Source of the DNA: Saposhnikovia divaricata
Lineage: Eukaryota; Streptophyta; Magnoliopsida; Apiales; Apiaceae
Direction of reading: 5' to 3'
DNA: 64,000 nt
Assembly: GCA_036435485.1 (NCBI GenBank)
Contig: CM071598.1
Span: 197,201,148 to 197,265,147, forward strand
In this document: positions 23,961 through 36,100 of the stretch, piece after piece
Numbering within the stretch: position 1 is the first letter of the stretch
How the letters are laid out: every line of letters begins with the position of its first letter
Translations under genes and position numbers: made by a program
The notes under the pieces: model-generated
Told to the model about the DNA's origin: nothing
What the model saw: only the letters and a program-made list of their open reading frames with translations
The model's database searches: none

Positions 23961-24150
23961 TAACATAAATTTTTGAATGTGGTCGGGTTCGAGTGCGAGT
24001 CAATCTCAAATCAATTTCGAGTCGAACACTTGTAAAACTCGAATCGATTGGTTAAATTTATCTATTTTTTTTTATTCAGACTTGAGCTCTATTTTCGAGT
24101 TCAATTAAATCAAGTTTAGTGTTCAGTTCGGTTTATTTACCGTCCTAGTT
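23960..24150. repeat. CGAGT-rich dispersed repeat
   Basis: GGTTCGAGTGCGAGTCAATC, TTTCGAGTCGAACAC, TTTTCGAGTTCAA and related words form a block like that at 183-370 and inside 28734-29354. Confidence 0.45.
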
Positions 24151-24187
24151 TTGCCTATGTGTTTGTAATGATTTTGTTGGGCCGCGA

Positions 24188-24740
24188 AACACCCATTAAC
24201 TCCACATTCGTATGATATTGTTCGTTCTGGGCCGTGGCCCAGTCCGCACGGATTTTTTATGGGGCTCCTCCTAAAAGACCTCATACTAATGAAGTTGTCT
24301 GACTGTTTATATTCAAGATAATTCTTTTTTATCTTAACGATGTGGGACTTGAGTTAACACCCGCTCTACAATCTCCCTCAATCCAAGAACCACCAATCTT
24401 GTAACCCTTATACCGCCATTATTCATTTGTGGCTCCTCATCTTGCGGGACACGTCGCCCGACCACCTCAGTGTCAGAAAAACTTTCGACACAAGCCGTTC
24501 AAGATCTTCAATCGTAGTTCTGGAGAGTCTCTCACACCACACAACTTACAGTCTGCGCAATACACATTAACTCCACATTAGTATGATATTGTCCACTCTG
24601 GACTGTGGTCAACACCGCAAGGATTTGTTTCTGGGCTCCTTCAAAAGATCTCATACTAATGGTAATGGAATTGTTTGGCTGCTTATATTCAAGATATTTC
24701 TTCTTTATTTATATTAATGATGTGAGACTTGGGTACTGAT
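24188..24740. repeat. direct repeat pair, possible TRIM-like element
   Basis: Two copies of about 175 bp start ATTAACTCCACATTCGTATG (24193) and ATTAACTCCACATTAGTATG (24566). Both run through GATATTGTCC/TTC, GGCTCCT, a CATACTAATG block and a GATGTGGGACT/GATGTGAGACT ending. About 200 bp of unrelated sequence lies between. This resembles short terminal-repeat (TRIM-type) remnants, but no convincing primer site was found. Confidence 0.45.
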
Positions 24741-26880
24741 TGTGCATATCGTTACAGACATGGATAACATTTTAAACAGAGCTTTTATCTATGCTTTTAA
24801 CAAAAGTCAACGGGGATATTCAATTTTGGAGATCCATTGGAGGTTTTTTACATATGTTTTATTAAATTTTAGCTAAAAATCAGGTTTGAAGAAAGAATCT
24901 GTATTTTTTACTTTTGTAACTGTGCAATGGTAGATTTTCACTTATCCGGAAATTTGTTATAACATAATAAGGTATATAAATCTAATTATTTTAAAAAAAG
25001 AAAAACTAAAACAATTACTACTACTTTTCGGAGTTTAAGATGACTCTTTACTTTAAGATTAACAACGCAATCGGAACAAGTAAATTCTTCTTTTCAGGTT
25101 GATTAGCATATCAAACCTCTACCCTAAACCTAAAGATCGTAGCCTACCTTTATAAAAGAAGAATCAAAAAAATTCAACAACTCTATCAACTATAGTATTT
25201 TCATTTCCAGATGAAAAAGTAATATTTTATAGATGGTGCCAAAAAATATAAAAGAAGTAATAGTTTATAGATGGTGCCAAAAGTATAAAAGAAATCTAAG
25301 AACTAATAATGTGGGTATTTGTTATACTAGACGGTAATTCGTGTGAAATACGGGTTTAAAAATCGATTTCAATGCTATTTTTTTCTTGTTCCTGCGGTTT
25401 CAAGGAGACAGGAGAAGTGCATAGCTGCGCTAGCAGGTACTACGAGCCCTCCGTCCCACGCATCCGAGCAACAGGGAGCGCCTAGACGACGTTTTTCTGG
25501 CAAAAATGAAAGACCCCCTAACATAATTCGAATGGAGGTTGGTGAGAAAATTAATATAAATTAATTAATTATTTATTATTTTAAATGATTTTAAAAATTG
25601 TGTTATTTACACATCTCACTTGATTATGATAAAAAAATAATTATATTTATAATAGATTTTCAACAATTCTGGAAGATACAAATTTTGAGTTGAAATCAAA
25701 TTTGAAGACTGAAATATCAATAGAACGGGTTTTTTACTAATCAATTTTTTTTATTAATTTAAGAAAATCAAGAAAATATGATATACATGATTTTAATGGA
25801 TTATTTTGTAACTCAGTACGATTGTAATAAAAAAATTATAATTAATCTAGGATTATAACAATTTTACTATTATTAAAGATATCATAGAGTCCTATAAGAA
25901 ATAGGAATAAATGGGTGGAAAGAATTGAAGTTGTTCAGGATCACAACAATGTTACTATTTTATTAAAAATAACATGGAATTCTAAAAGAAATAGGAATAG
26001 AGGGGATGTAACCAAATTTGGTATATTAACTAGGCACATAACAAATCTTTAATTGAAAAAGTTCCTACAAGTAGCTTTTTGAACATTAGTTTTTTAAGTC
26101 CAAAGCTATTTCAATTTTCAATCCGCTAACCATCAAACACTAAAAGTTTTAAATGGTCAAACTTCTAATTTGACTCAAAAGCTCAAACTTTTTCTCAAAA
26201 CTCTAAGTTCAAAACACCACTTATAGATTTTTTCGATTTAAAGGTTATACATTCTAAAATCAGTTATTCTTAATTTAAAAAGAATATTTTCATATAAATG
26301 ATAAGTAAAGAAATACTTACAAGTTAAGTATTTGGATAATTTTACTAATAAATTAGAAAATACTTTATTTAAATTAAAAATTAATTATTTAATACAATAA
26401 TCTCAATACATACATTTCAAATTAAAAAGACATTGATAACCACAAATGTAAAAGTTAAATTATCCAAGAAGCAAATAAGTTGAGAGAAACTATTTGGCAA
26501 CCTCAGCTTATTCTTTATAAACCCATAAAAGTTTATGAAATGTGTCTCTACTCAGTTTTATTAAAACTCAACTAATAATCTATATTTTAATAAGCTAAAG
26601 TTAATAATAACGTACTTAATTTTCTCCCAACTTATTTTTATTACTTGTTTTATAATTAAAAATTTTACATTTGTATTTTTATATGTTTTTTAAAATTTGA
26701 AATGCATGTGGTAAGATTATTATATGAGATAATTATTTTTTATTTTTTATATCTTGTTTTTTTTTACTTTTTTAATAATTAATAATATTGTATTTTTTTT
26801 ATTAAATATATTTTAAATTTGAAAAGGATGTTTTGAGATTACTTTAATTGTTTTTTCGTAATTTAATTTAGCAAACATTC
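24741..26880. other. AT-rich intergenic spacer
   Basis: No supported gene. A 73-codon frame at 25343 has no recognisable feature. Two related blocks near 25870 and 25970 share AAGAAATAGGAATA. Poly-T and AT runs are frequent from 26600 onward. Confidence 0.55.
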
Positions 26881-26965
26881 ACGGGTGAAAAATCAAAATA
26901 CCCACATTTTTATTCCTCCTGCCCGAAATACCCACCAACAAAACCTTCCGCCCTTTTTGTCCACA

Positions 26966-27007
26966 GGGCACGCATATTCAAGATGCGTAGACACAATACG
27001 CATTTCC
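26966..27007. repeat. ACGCAT/ATGCGT inverted-repeat unit
   Basis: CACGCATATTCAAGATGCGT is followed by AGACACAATACGCAT. It is a diverged copy of the left arm of the larger hairpin 80 bp downstream. Confidence 0.5.
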
Positions 27008-27045
27008 TTCTTGCGTGGCCTTTGTAAATTGAAAAAATCCATCAG

Positions 27046-27127
27046 TGAACAGTACCTTGAACACGCATGTTCAAGATGCGTGGTTGTGAATACGCATGTT
27101 GAACATGCGTATGCAAGGTACTGTTCA
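27046..27127. repeat. 82-bp near-perfect hairpin
   Basis: TGAACAGTACCTTG (27046) is exactly inverted as CAAGGTACTGTTCA (27114-27127). Inside these, ACGCATGTTCAA pairs with a matching inverted copy, and ATGCGT with ACGCAT. The arms are about 41 bp with only a few mismatches. It could be a small inverted-repeat element or a source of hairpin RNA. Frames on both strands through it are consequences of the symmetry. Confidence 0.75.
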
Positions 27128-27340
27128 TCATCGTCCCCCCGCCGCCGTCGGAGGCAATTTGCCGTCGAAATTTTGACCATTCGTTCACCCATTTCCGGTC
27201 ATCGTTCGCTACAATACTATACATCAAATTGCTCGATTTTTCACCCTCTACAACATGGAACCATTTCGGGCAAGAATTAAGCAAAAATAGTGTATTTTGG
27301 GCATTATTTCAACATTCACTAACTTTTAAGTATATTAATC

Positions 27341-27459
27341 CAAACACTAATATAACTTATAAATATTCATCCATTTATTTATATAACACCTATTCATTTT
27401 AAGGTAAAAGTCACTTATTTTATTTATTCAAACACTAATATAACTTATAAATATTCATC
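27341..27459. repeat. 31-bp direct repeat pair
   Basis: CAAACACTAATATAACTTAT plus AAATATTCATC occurs at 27341 and again at 27429 with no mismatch seen. The surrounding ACTTATAAGT-like text suggests a decayed MITE. Confidence 0.6.
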
Positions 27460-27489
27460 TACTAATTACTTATACTAACTTATAGCCCG

Positions 27490-28226
27490 TATAAATCACG
27501 GGTTATTTTTAATTTTTTATAATTTATTTATAGTGTAGTATAATATTACAAATAATAATTTTAATATGATATTGAAAAATTCAAATCTTACATCTTTGAA
27601 TATAATAATTTTAAATATAAATGTTAATTATATTAACTTTATTATTAAATTAATATGTTGTTGACGGAAATCGAACCTAAGACCAACATGCATCCTTGTT
27701 GTTCCTAACATTCAAATTATCCTCGTCTATGTTATAATAAGTTGAATTGATAAACCTCCATCATAAAATATAAACTTATAAGTTGACTTATATTTAATGA
27801 GCATAAAATGTTAGGGAATTGAACTAGATCTCTGTTTTTTATTGTTTTTTTAAGTCACGTGTCCTCTATTTATAAGTTGATAGTATAAATAATGATATGA
27901 ACCATGCGTCCACTTATATAAACATCACCAATTAAAATTATCCATTTCACTAATTCAATACTGACACATAATTTTGAATTTTTTTAAAATTAATTTAATT
28001 TCATAGCATTACTCTTAATCAACAAAACAGGCCCATTAATCCCTGTAAACAGTTGTAAAGCTCACTATTTCAATTCGGGACCATTGTTATTTTCTAGCGC
28101 TTTATGGATGCGATTTGTAAACTAATGTTACATCTAAGTCCAGCTAGCTAATGCTCCTTCTCCGGAAAGACGCTAGTTGACATAATTTAACATTCATGAC
28201 AACAACTGTAAAGGTTTGTAGAATAG
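27490..28226. other. AT-rich spacer without genes
   Basis: No frame or clear repeat stands out between the direct repeats and the long-TIR MITE. Confidence 0.5.
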
Positions 28227-28634
28227 ATTAGTTATCTTAATGATCATCGAAGTCAGCCTAATATATCAAAATAGTCATTAAAATGAAATTTGACTCAAAT
28301 AGGTCATTAATTTGTATTAATTATACAGTCCATTAATTTGCCTCAATTTTTTAGACGGAATTTGCTGATCTGGTACACATTCTATCTACAAACGTTAGCC
28401 ACGTAGATAGATCTCTATACAGACGTTAGCCACGTAGATAGATCTCTATACAGACGTTAGCCACGTAGATAGAATGTGTATGATCAGATCAGCAAATTCT
28501 GTCTAAAAAATTGAGATAAATTAACGGACTGTACAATTGATACAAGTTAGTGACCTGCTTGAGTCGAATTTTAGTTCAGTGACCATCTTGATACATTAGG
28601 CTGACTTCAGTGACCATCAAAATAATTAACCCTT
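28227..28634. mobile_element. long-TIR MITE (Mutator-like or foldback type)
   Basis: The left part (GAAGTCAGCCTAATATATCA, TTTGACTCAAATAGGTCA, CAATTTTTTAGACGGAATTT) is inverted on the right (TGATACATTAGGCTGACTTC, AAATTCTGTCTAAAAAATTG). This gives terminal inverted repeats of about 150 bp with scattered differences. The centre holds three 31-bp tandem units. There is no coding. The ends TTAGTTATCTT and AATAATTAACC are approximate, and no clear target duplication was fixed. Confidence 0.8.
28392..28484. repeat. 31-bp tandem repeats in the MITE loop
   Basis: ACGTTAGCCACGTAGATAGA starts at 28392, 28423 and 28454, an exact 31-bp period. The units continue as TCTCTATACAG except the last, which runs into the right arm. 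Confidence 0.9.
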
Positions 28635-28733
28635 TCTAGAATTTATTTGATCCCTCTAAAACTTTAGAGCTCCTTATTTTTGTAAATATTAAAAACCAAT
28701 ATATACATATGCATAAAAAGTTATTGTTACATT

Positions 28734-29354
28734 TAGGTTTTTCACGAATCGAGCTGAGCCGAGCTCTGACCTAAACGAGTTGAGTTTAATATTTTTTCTT
28801 AACAAACTGAGCCGAGCCGAGCCGAGCTGAGCTTTCTTATTTCACAAAAACTGTGTTCAAGCTTGAGCTCGTTAACGAACCGAGCCGTACTCGACCTTTT
28901 ATCGAACATAAACGAACTGAGCCAAATTCGAGCCCTTAACAAACAACTCATGAAAAATACCATTTCAAATGAAAAAAATGTTCCAAACCCACTTGACTCA
29001 ACTAATTATTACCTTCGACTCAAACTAAATTCAAGTTTTAATCGATTATGCCCAAAAAGTTCGCGAAGATATTTGAATTGTAATTTTGAAGTTAAAATGT
29101 TAGGAATATTATGAAAAATTAGAATATATGTAACTTTTTTGAGTTTTAACGAGCCGAGTTCGAGCCGAACAATTTCAAACCGATCTCGAGCTAGCCGAGC
29201 TCGAACCGCACATGCCAAAGCTCGACTCGAACTCATTTTCTTAACGAACAATTTTTTGTATTCGAGTTCGAGTACATAACGAACGAGTCGAATCGAGCCT
29301 TATCGACTCGAGATCGAGCTTGTTCAGGAACAGCTCGATTCATGAACAACTCTA
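28734..29354. mobile_element. non-autonomous hAT-like element, CGAGC-rich
   Basis: The ends TAGGTTTTTCACGAATCGAG and (inverted) TAGAGTTGTTCATGAATCGA form imperfect terminal repeats. The flanking 8-mers GTTACATT (28726-28733) and ATTACACT (29355-29362) agree at six of eight bases, fitting a hAT-style 8-bp duplication. The interior is dense in GAGCCGAGC and CGAGCTCG words, and no transposase is visible. Small frames inside are not supported. Confidence 0.6.
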
Positions 29355-29383
29355 ATTACACTATATTTCTTGCGTTTTACTAA

Positions 29384-29771
29384 TGTTGTGGAATAAAAAT
29401 TAGGGTTGTTAAATTGCGGCTAGGGTCGTGAGCTTCGTGCTTTAATGGCTGCGCTTGCGTTATCGTGACCGAATTCGGGTCCTCACAAGATGCCTATGTA
29501 TCTCAGAGTTGAGAATCAAGCCAAGACGTAGTTCTTTGTGTTCGCCCTCGGGGCTATGGCGGCAAGGGCACACCAATGACGTAGTGGCTTGTATGTCCTT
29601 ATTCGAGGATTAAGCCAAAACATTAGTGACATATTAAGCTCTGCCCAAAGATGTAGTTCTGAGAATGAGGGGCCAGGCCCTTATATAGGCTGCGAGAGCC
29701 TTAGAATTATGGTAGGATTCAGAGATTTGGTGGGTAAGCCACCGTTTTTGAGGAAAGTCCTAGACTCCTTC
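29384..29771 (-). repeat. E LTR, first part (R/U5 side)
   Basis: On the minus strand this part ends ATTTTTATTCCACAACA, like Z. It contains the TATA block GCCTATATAAGGGCCTGGCC and CTCATTCTCAGAACTAC that Z shares. A near-duplicate of TTGGCTTGAT/TACGT text (29510-29660) suggests a short internal duplication. It is interrupted after CCTTC (29767-29771) by element A. Confidence 0.75.
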
Positions 29772-32700
29772 TGTAACACCCTCACTAGCCAACAATAATA
29801 ATATAAACTCTTATATTCAATTAAACATTAATATAGGGGAAATCTTAGAAATTTCGGCATGATGTAATCATAAACCGGACTAATCACCTGCTCAAGCAAC
29901 TAAGTATAACTAAAACAGTCCACATGTACAAGATATACTAAACCATAAGGAAATAGAACCAAACCAACCCAGACCGCACACAGGTCACTGTATGAAACAA
30001 CTACCAATAGTTATTACAACCCAGAACTGAATCAAATAATATACAACCCATTAAATATGATAATCTGCCTACAAATACAGATATAATATAAACCAAGGTA
30101 TATGTCACTACCCAACCAACCGCCTCGACCCTCTGACTGCCTCGGTGACTACCCCAACCCGACGGGCCACTTCTTCTAGACATCTCCTGGCTTAGCTGAG
30201 GAAACAGAATTAGCAAGCAAGTGAGCCAAAACGCTCAGCAAGTATATATGTATGAAATTAAAACATCAACAACTGATATGTCTGCAAGATTTTCAAGAAT
30301 TAACAATTCAACAATATATATCTCAATTAAAGGTTCATCTTTTATCTGAATCATAGAATAGAAGCGGATTGGACTATCATGCATTTTATAAATAAAAACA
30401 ATTATAAGGTTAGGCTGCTGATCAGTCACGCACTAACCCCGGACAAACGCACACAGCAATGTCCTTTAATGGATCCACGGCACACATTGGCCTTAATTAT
30501 TTCTGACCACGAATCTGGTCCGACCCTTACGGTCCACATTTTTTAAAAAAACTAACAGTCCAATCCTAACTAAACATCAGGTGTCGGAACAATCGACCAC
30601 CTCAACTACCAAACATCCTGAACACTTTCGTTCCAGGTTAACATCTCAAATCTCACCAAATAGAACAAGGTCGGGTAATCTCTGAATTAAATATCGACAA
30701 GTTCGATATGGCAAACAGGGGTATTGATTTAAGTCAAGCTACTAAAAGGATCAACGAAACGATATAATCAACTTGGGGTATAAAAATGGAATATTCAAAG
30801 TCAATGGAAATTATCAGAGCAGTTATATCAAGGATAAATCAAATGCATAAGAATCAAGTTATGATAATCATAATTCGCTGGAAATATAAGTGAAGTGGTC
30901 TACTTGAAAGAGGAGTGGAATAATACACTTGCAAGGAATATGGATGTAAATCAATTCATTAATAGCATCAACAACTCAGTGGAATCAATTTTGGGACATA
31001 ACAATTAAGTATTCGCAATTTCGGGAAATTAACAGAACAATTATAGCAAGAATAATTTAAATAAGCATATGAATCAGACTTTTATAATCATAACTCATTT
31101 GAAAGGTAATTGAAGCAATTTACTTGCCTTAAATAGAAAATCACAGAATCCGAAGCGTCTTTACGTCCTCAGCTTTAGCCTTCCCTTTATCCACGGGATC
31201 TACACACAATATAACACTATTTCAGAATCCTGTTCAATACTCGCTAATCAATATAAACATTCCACTTAGTCTACCCCTGCGAATAGTTCCCTAATTTATG
31301 TTTATTTAATCATATAATATCAATACATAAACTACAGACAAAAGTATTTAACCATATAACCACGTAAGCACATACCACATAGATTTTAAAATATGAAGCC
31401 CGACTCACAACTCGTATAACCTATATATTCATGCATACTCTTTACCAAGAAATGATTTTTAATATATATTTTAGAAAAATTTTGACGGCATCCCCTTTAT
31501 ACGGGGGACTGCCAGTCGGGATACAGCCGACACAACCAACACAAATATCAATTACCAATCAAATCCACATTTATTATCCAATCCCAAGTCACATTCCAAC
31601 TCACTGATTTATAATCCAATACAATTTAAGCAATTAATAACAACTCAATAATAAAATTACAATTTATTAGATAAATAACAAATATTAATTATTAAATAAT
31701 TTTTGGCTCAGAAAATAATCATCATCGCCGTTTTACCCTCGACTCAAACTAAATCATTGTCGAGGGGGCAAAATCCCGAGGGTGCCCTAATTTAGGGTTT
31801 CCAACTCGAAATTTCACACTTACTATTGATTCGAATATTTCACAATTATATCACGAAAATAATCAAATAATATTCCAGTAATTCGAATTTAGAGATGCAT
31901 TAACTGAGCTTGTAATCACCACAGTTAATTAAACAAATAATTTCATCACACAGAATATCGGCTTTTAACCAAATAAGTCGCAAAATAATTCAAGCAGGTG
32001 AAAATCGAGCACAGCAATTTCCATTCCCAACCAACATGATGGTTCAACCATCAATACGAGCAAACATAATTTACCAAGCTTTACACACACACTCATGTTC
32101 GATCAGCCCACACACACCTACATACAGTTATGCACAATCATTCAACATAAACCCAACAGCAAGAATCGTTCAACACACACACACTTACCTCTTTACACAC
32201 ACACCCACGTTCGTCCACGCACACACACACTCATCACACACGTACACGATCGAACATACACACAGACCCATATTGTTTGACTTCAACATACCGATTACAA
32301 GGTGCTGCCGTACACATGACCACACACACTGAACATAGGGGAGAGAGAAACGGGAGAGAAGAGGGGAAACCAAGAGAGAGATATCGAGAGTTTGAGAGAT
32401 TGAGATGAGAGGTTAAGAGCATGAGAGACTCCGGGAACACTCCAGAATAATCGAGAGAAAACCACACAAAACATAGATGGGTTAGGAAATTAGGGATTTA
32501 GAATAAAAGGGAAGGGAAAGTATTAATGGGGAATGATTATTATTTCACTAAATAAACAAAAATTAATTCCCAAAATTTCAAATTAATAAGAAAATGATTG
32601 AAATTTTAAAATTTAAAATTCTAAAATGAAGACACCAAAATTACGATTGCCCACATATTTTTGAAATATTTTTAGGATCAAAAACGAATTAAATACGGAT

Positions 32701-33090
32701 TTTACAAGATTAAATCCGTAAAATGAAACAGAATTCATAAAATCATTTTAAAATCGTTAAAAATCAAAACAATTCCATACAACATTTTTAAAACTCAAAT
32801 AAACTAATAAAGTTAATAAAACGAAAGATTTCATAATTTTTACTAATTCCGATGATTTTATAAAATTCTCAGAAAGTAAATATAACGATATTAATTAGGA
32901 AATAATTCCCAAAAATATAATTAAAATAGTCGGGCTTACATAACACACATAAATTAGCAATCTGACCTCCAAATATTATTCCACTATATAATACTTCCTC
33001 AACCAATTCACACACCACATAATTTTTTTATTTAATATAAAATAGATAACTTTTAGTAATTAAATATTCTGAAATTTCTAAGGTGTTATA
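29772..33090 (-). repeat. left (3') LTR of element A, 3319 bp
   Basis: It matches 38931-42249 at a constant offset of 9159. On the plus strand it begins TGTAACACC and ends GGTGTTATA. On the element's own strand the LTR therefore starts TATAACACC, an unusual TA rather than TG. It holds a CA-rich stretch (about 32085-32330) and a GA-rich stretch (32335-32460). The small frames in it are duplicates of those in the other LTR and are not genes. Confidence 0.92.
32085..32330. repeat. CA-rich low-complexity stretch in A LTR
   Basis: Clusters of ACACAC interrupted by short unique text, mirrored in the other LTR at 41244-41489. It creates His/Thr-rich frames with no other support. Confidence 0.8.
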
Positions 33091-33103
33091 ACCTTCCCCC
33101 CTT
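33091..33103 (-). other. polypurine tract of element A
   Basis: Minus-strand AAGGGGGGAAGGT abuts the 3' LTR start. The adjoining TTAAAAGGATTCTGTCCC (33103-33120, plus strand) closely matches the corresponding block in element Y. Confidence 0.8.
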
Positions 33104-33130
33104 AAAAGGATTCTGTCCCCAGAATCTCAC

Positions 33131-36100
33131 CTAAGAGAATAATTGAGGATACTTTTCCAGCATATCGCTTTCCAACTCCCAAGTTGATTCTTCCACCTTG
33201 GGGTTCCTCCACAAAACTCTCACTATAGGAATTGTTTTATTCCTCAAAACCTTTTCTTTTCGATCTAGTATTTTGATAGGCTGCTCCACATAAGATAAAT
33301 CTGGCTGAATCTCTATCGGCTCATATTCAATGACATGTTTAGAATCCAAATGGTATTTCTTAAGCATGGATACATGGAACACGTTATGGATATGTTGCAT
33401 ATGAGGCGGTAAAGCTAGCTCGTAGGCGACTTTCCCGACTTTCTTCAATACCTCAAAAGGCCCAACAAATCTTGGACTTAATTTTCCTTTCTTGCCAAAT
33501 CTTACCAATCCTTTCCACGGAGACACTTTCAACAGTACTTGTTCTCCTTCTTCGAACTCCATATTCTTTCTGGCCAAATCAGCATACTTTTTCTGTCGGT
33601 TCTGAGCTGTCACTAACCGTTTCTGAATAAGTTGGACTACTTCCTTGGTTTGCTGCACTAACTCAGGTCCGAGTATCTTTCGCTCGCCAACTTCTTCCCA
33701 ATATACTGGAGATCGACACTTCCGTCCATATAATGCTTCATACGGTGGCATACCGATACTAGCATGAAAGCTATTGTTGTATGAAAATTCCACTAACGGC
33801 AAGTGTTCATCCCAACTTCCTGCAAAATCCAACGCACAAACTCGGAGCATATCTTCAATTGTTTGAATCGTTCTTTCACTCTGACCGTCAGTCTGAGGAT
33901 GGTAAGCAGTACTCATTTTTAATTCGGTGCCCAAACATTCTTGAAAACTTCTCCAGAATCTCGAATTAAATCTTGGATCTCGATCTGAAACTATTGATAC
34001 TGGAACTCCATGTCGCACCACAATCTCTTTTATGTATAAATGAACCAATTTGTCTAATGAGAACCTCTCGTTTATTGGGAGAAAGTGTGCAGATTTCGTT
34101 AAGCGATCAACAATTACCCAGATAGCATCATGATTAGCTCTCGTCCTTGGCAATCCAACCACAAAGTCCATGGCAATATGTTCCCATTTCCACTCGGGAA
34201 TCTCTAATGGTTGTAGCATCCCACTTGGCCTTTGATGTTCTGCTTTTACTTTCTGACAGGTCAAACACTTACTTACCCATTCAGCAATATCTCTCTTCAT
34301 ATCCGGCCACCAGAAATTTCTTTTCAAGTCTCGATACATTTTCGTACTCCCTGGATGAATCGAATACTTTGAACTGTGGGCTTCCTGTAGGATCTCATTC
34401 TTCAACTCTGTCACATTGGGTATCCAAATACGTGAAGAAAATCTTAATATCCCCTTGTCATCTACCTGTGTGCATATTTCCTCACCTGTTAACTTGTTCA
34501 CATCTCCGCTCATGACTTCCTCCTGGCATCTGCGAATCTTTTCTAACAATTCTGGCTGAAACGTCATAGTGTACACCGTATCTGTACTACTTGCAGGCAT
34601 ACACACCTCTATCTCCAATCTTTCAAACTCTTTGTATAATTCCTCAGGCATTGTCAACATACTGATTTTCTCCTTCCTACTTAAAGCGTCCGCCACCACG
34701 TTCGCCTTCCCAGGATGATAGTTGATGGTACAATCATAATCCTTGAGTAATTCCAACCATCTTCTCTGTCTCATATTTAACTCCTTCTGGGTGAAAATAT
34801 ATTTTAAACTCTTGTGGTCCGTGTAAATTTCACACTTTTCCCCATACAGATAATGTCTCCAAATCTTCAAGGCGAAAACAATCGCGGCTAATTCTAAGTC
34901 ATGAGTAGGATATTTCTGTTCGTGAGGTTTCAATTGTCTCGAAGCATAAGCAATTACCTTTCCGTGCTGCATTAGTACACATCCCAAACCTTTGTGAGAT
35001 GCGTCACTGTAGATCACAAAATTTCCCTTTTCATCTGGAAGTGTCAATACAGGTGCAGTCACCAATCTCTTCTTCAATTCCTGGAAACTTTCTTCACACT
35101 TCTCATTCCACACAAACTTTTCATTCTTCCTTGTCAACTTTGTTAGTGGGGTGGCTATCTTCGCAAAGTCTTGAACAAATCTTCGATAATATCCCGCCAA
35201 TCCTAAGAAACTTCGAACTTCTGTGGGTGTTTTAGGTCTGTCCCAATTCATCACGGCTTCAATTTTAGCAGGATCCACCTTAATCCCTTCACTGCTGATG
35301 ACATGCCCTAAAAACTGCACTTCTTTCAACCAAAACTCACATTTAGAAAATTTCGCATATAATTTCTCTTTCCTCAACGTTTCTAAGGCTATTCTCAAAT
35401 GCCCTGCATGCTCTTCTTCGGTCTTCGAGTATATCAGAATATCATCTATAAACACAATCACAAACTTATCCAAATACTTCTTGAAGACTCTATTCATTAG
35501 GTCCATGAACGCTGCTGGTGCATTAGTTAACCCAAAGGCCATCACTAAGAACTCGTAGTGCCCATACCTAGTCCGAAACGCTGTTTTTGGAACGTCTTCC
35601 GGTCTAATCTTTAATTGAAAATATCCTGACCGCAAATCAATCTTCGAGAAACAAGTTGCTCCTTTTAATTGATCAAATAAATCGTCAATTCTTGGTAAAG
35701 GGTATTTATTCTTAATGGTCATCTTATTTAATTCCCGATAATCGATACACAGTCTCATACTTCCATCCTTCTTCTTTACAAACAATACCGGAGCTCCCCA
35801 CGGTGATACACTAGGTCTAATAATACCTTTCTCCAGAAGGTCTTGCAATTGAACTGCCAATTCCTTCATCTCTACGGGTGCCATTCGATAGGGAGCCTTT
35901 GACACTGGCTCAGTTCCGGGGGCTAAATCGATGGTAAATTCTATTTCTCTATCCGGAGGTAAACCGGGAAGTTCATCCGGAAAAACATCAAGAAATTCAT
36001 TCACCACTGGAATTTCCTCTATTTTAGGCACCTCGTGACTAGTATCCATGACATAAGCCATATAGCCCTCGCATCCTTGCCTCAGCAACCTCTTTGTCTG

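Noticed and set aside
25343..25564. 73-codon frame in the spacer
   Set aside because: No homology recognised, no promoter or start context, and surrounded by AT-rich spacer.
26885..27284. Frames on both strands around the hairpin
   Set aside because: Symmetry of the inverted repeat creates matching open frames on both strands. No protein feature supports them.
29589..29798. 69-codon plus-strand frame across the E LTR/A junction
   Set aside because: It crosses a target-site duplication between two elements, so it cannot be an old gene, and no domain is visible.
32036..32467. His/Thr-rich and Val/Cys-rich frames in the A LTR
   Set aside because: They come from the CA-rich low-complexity stretch and recur in the other LTR.
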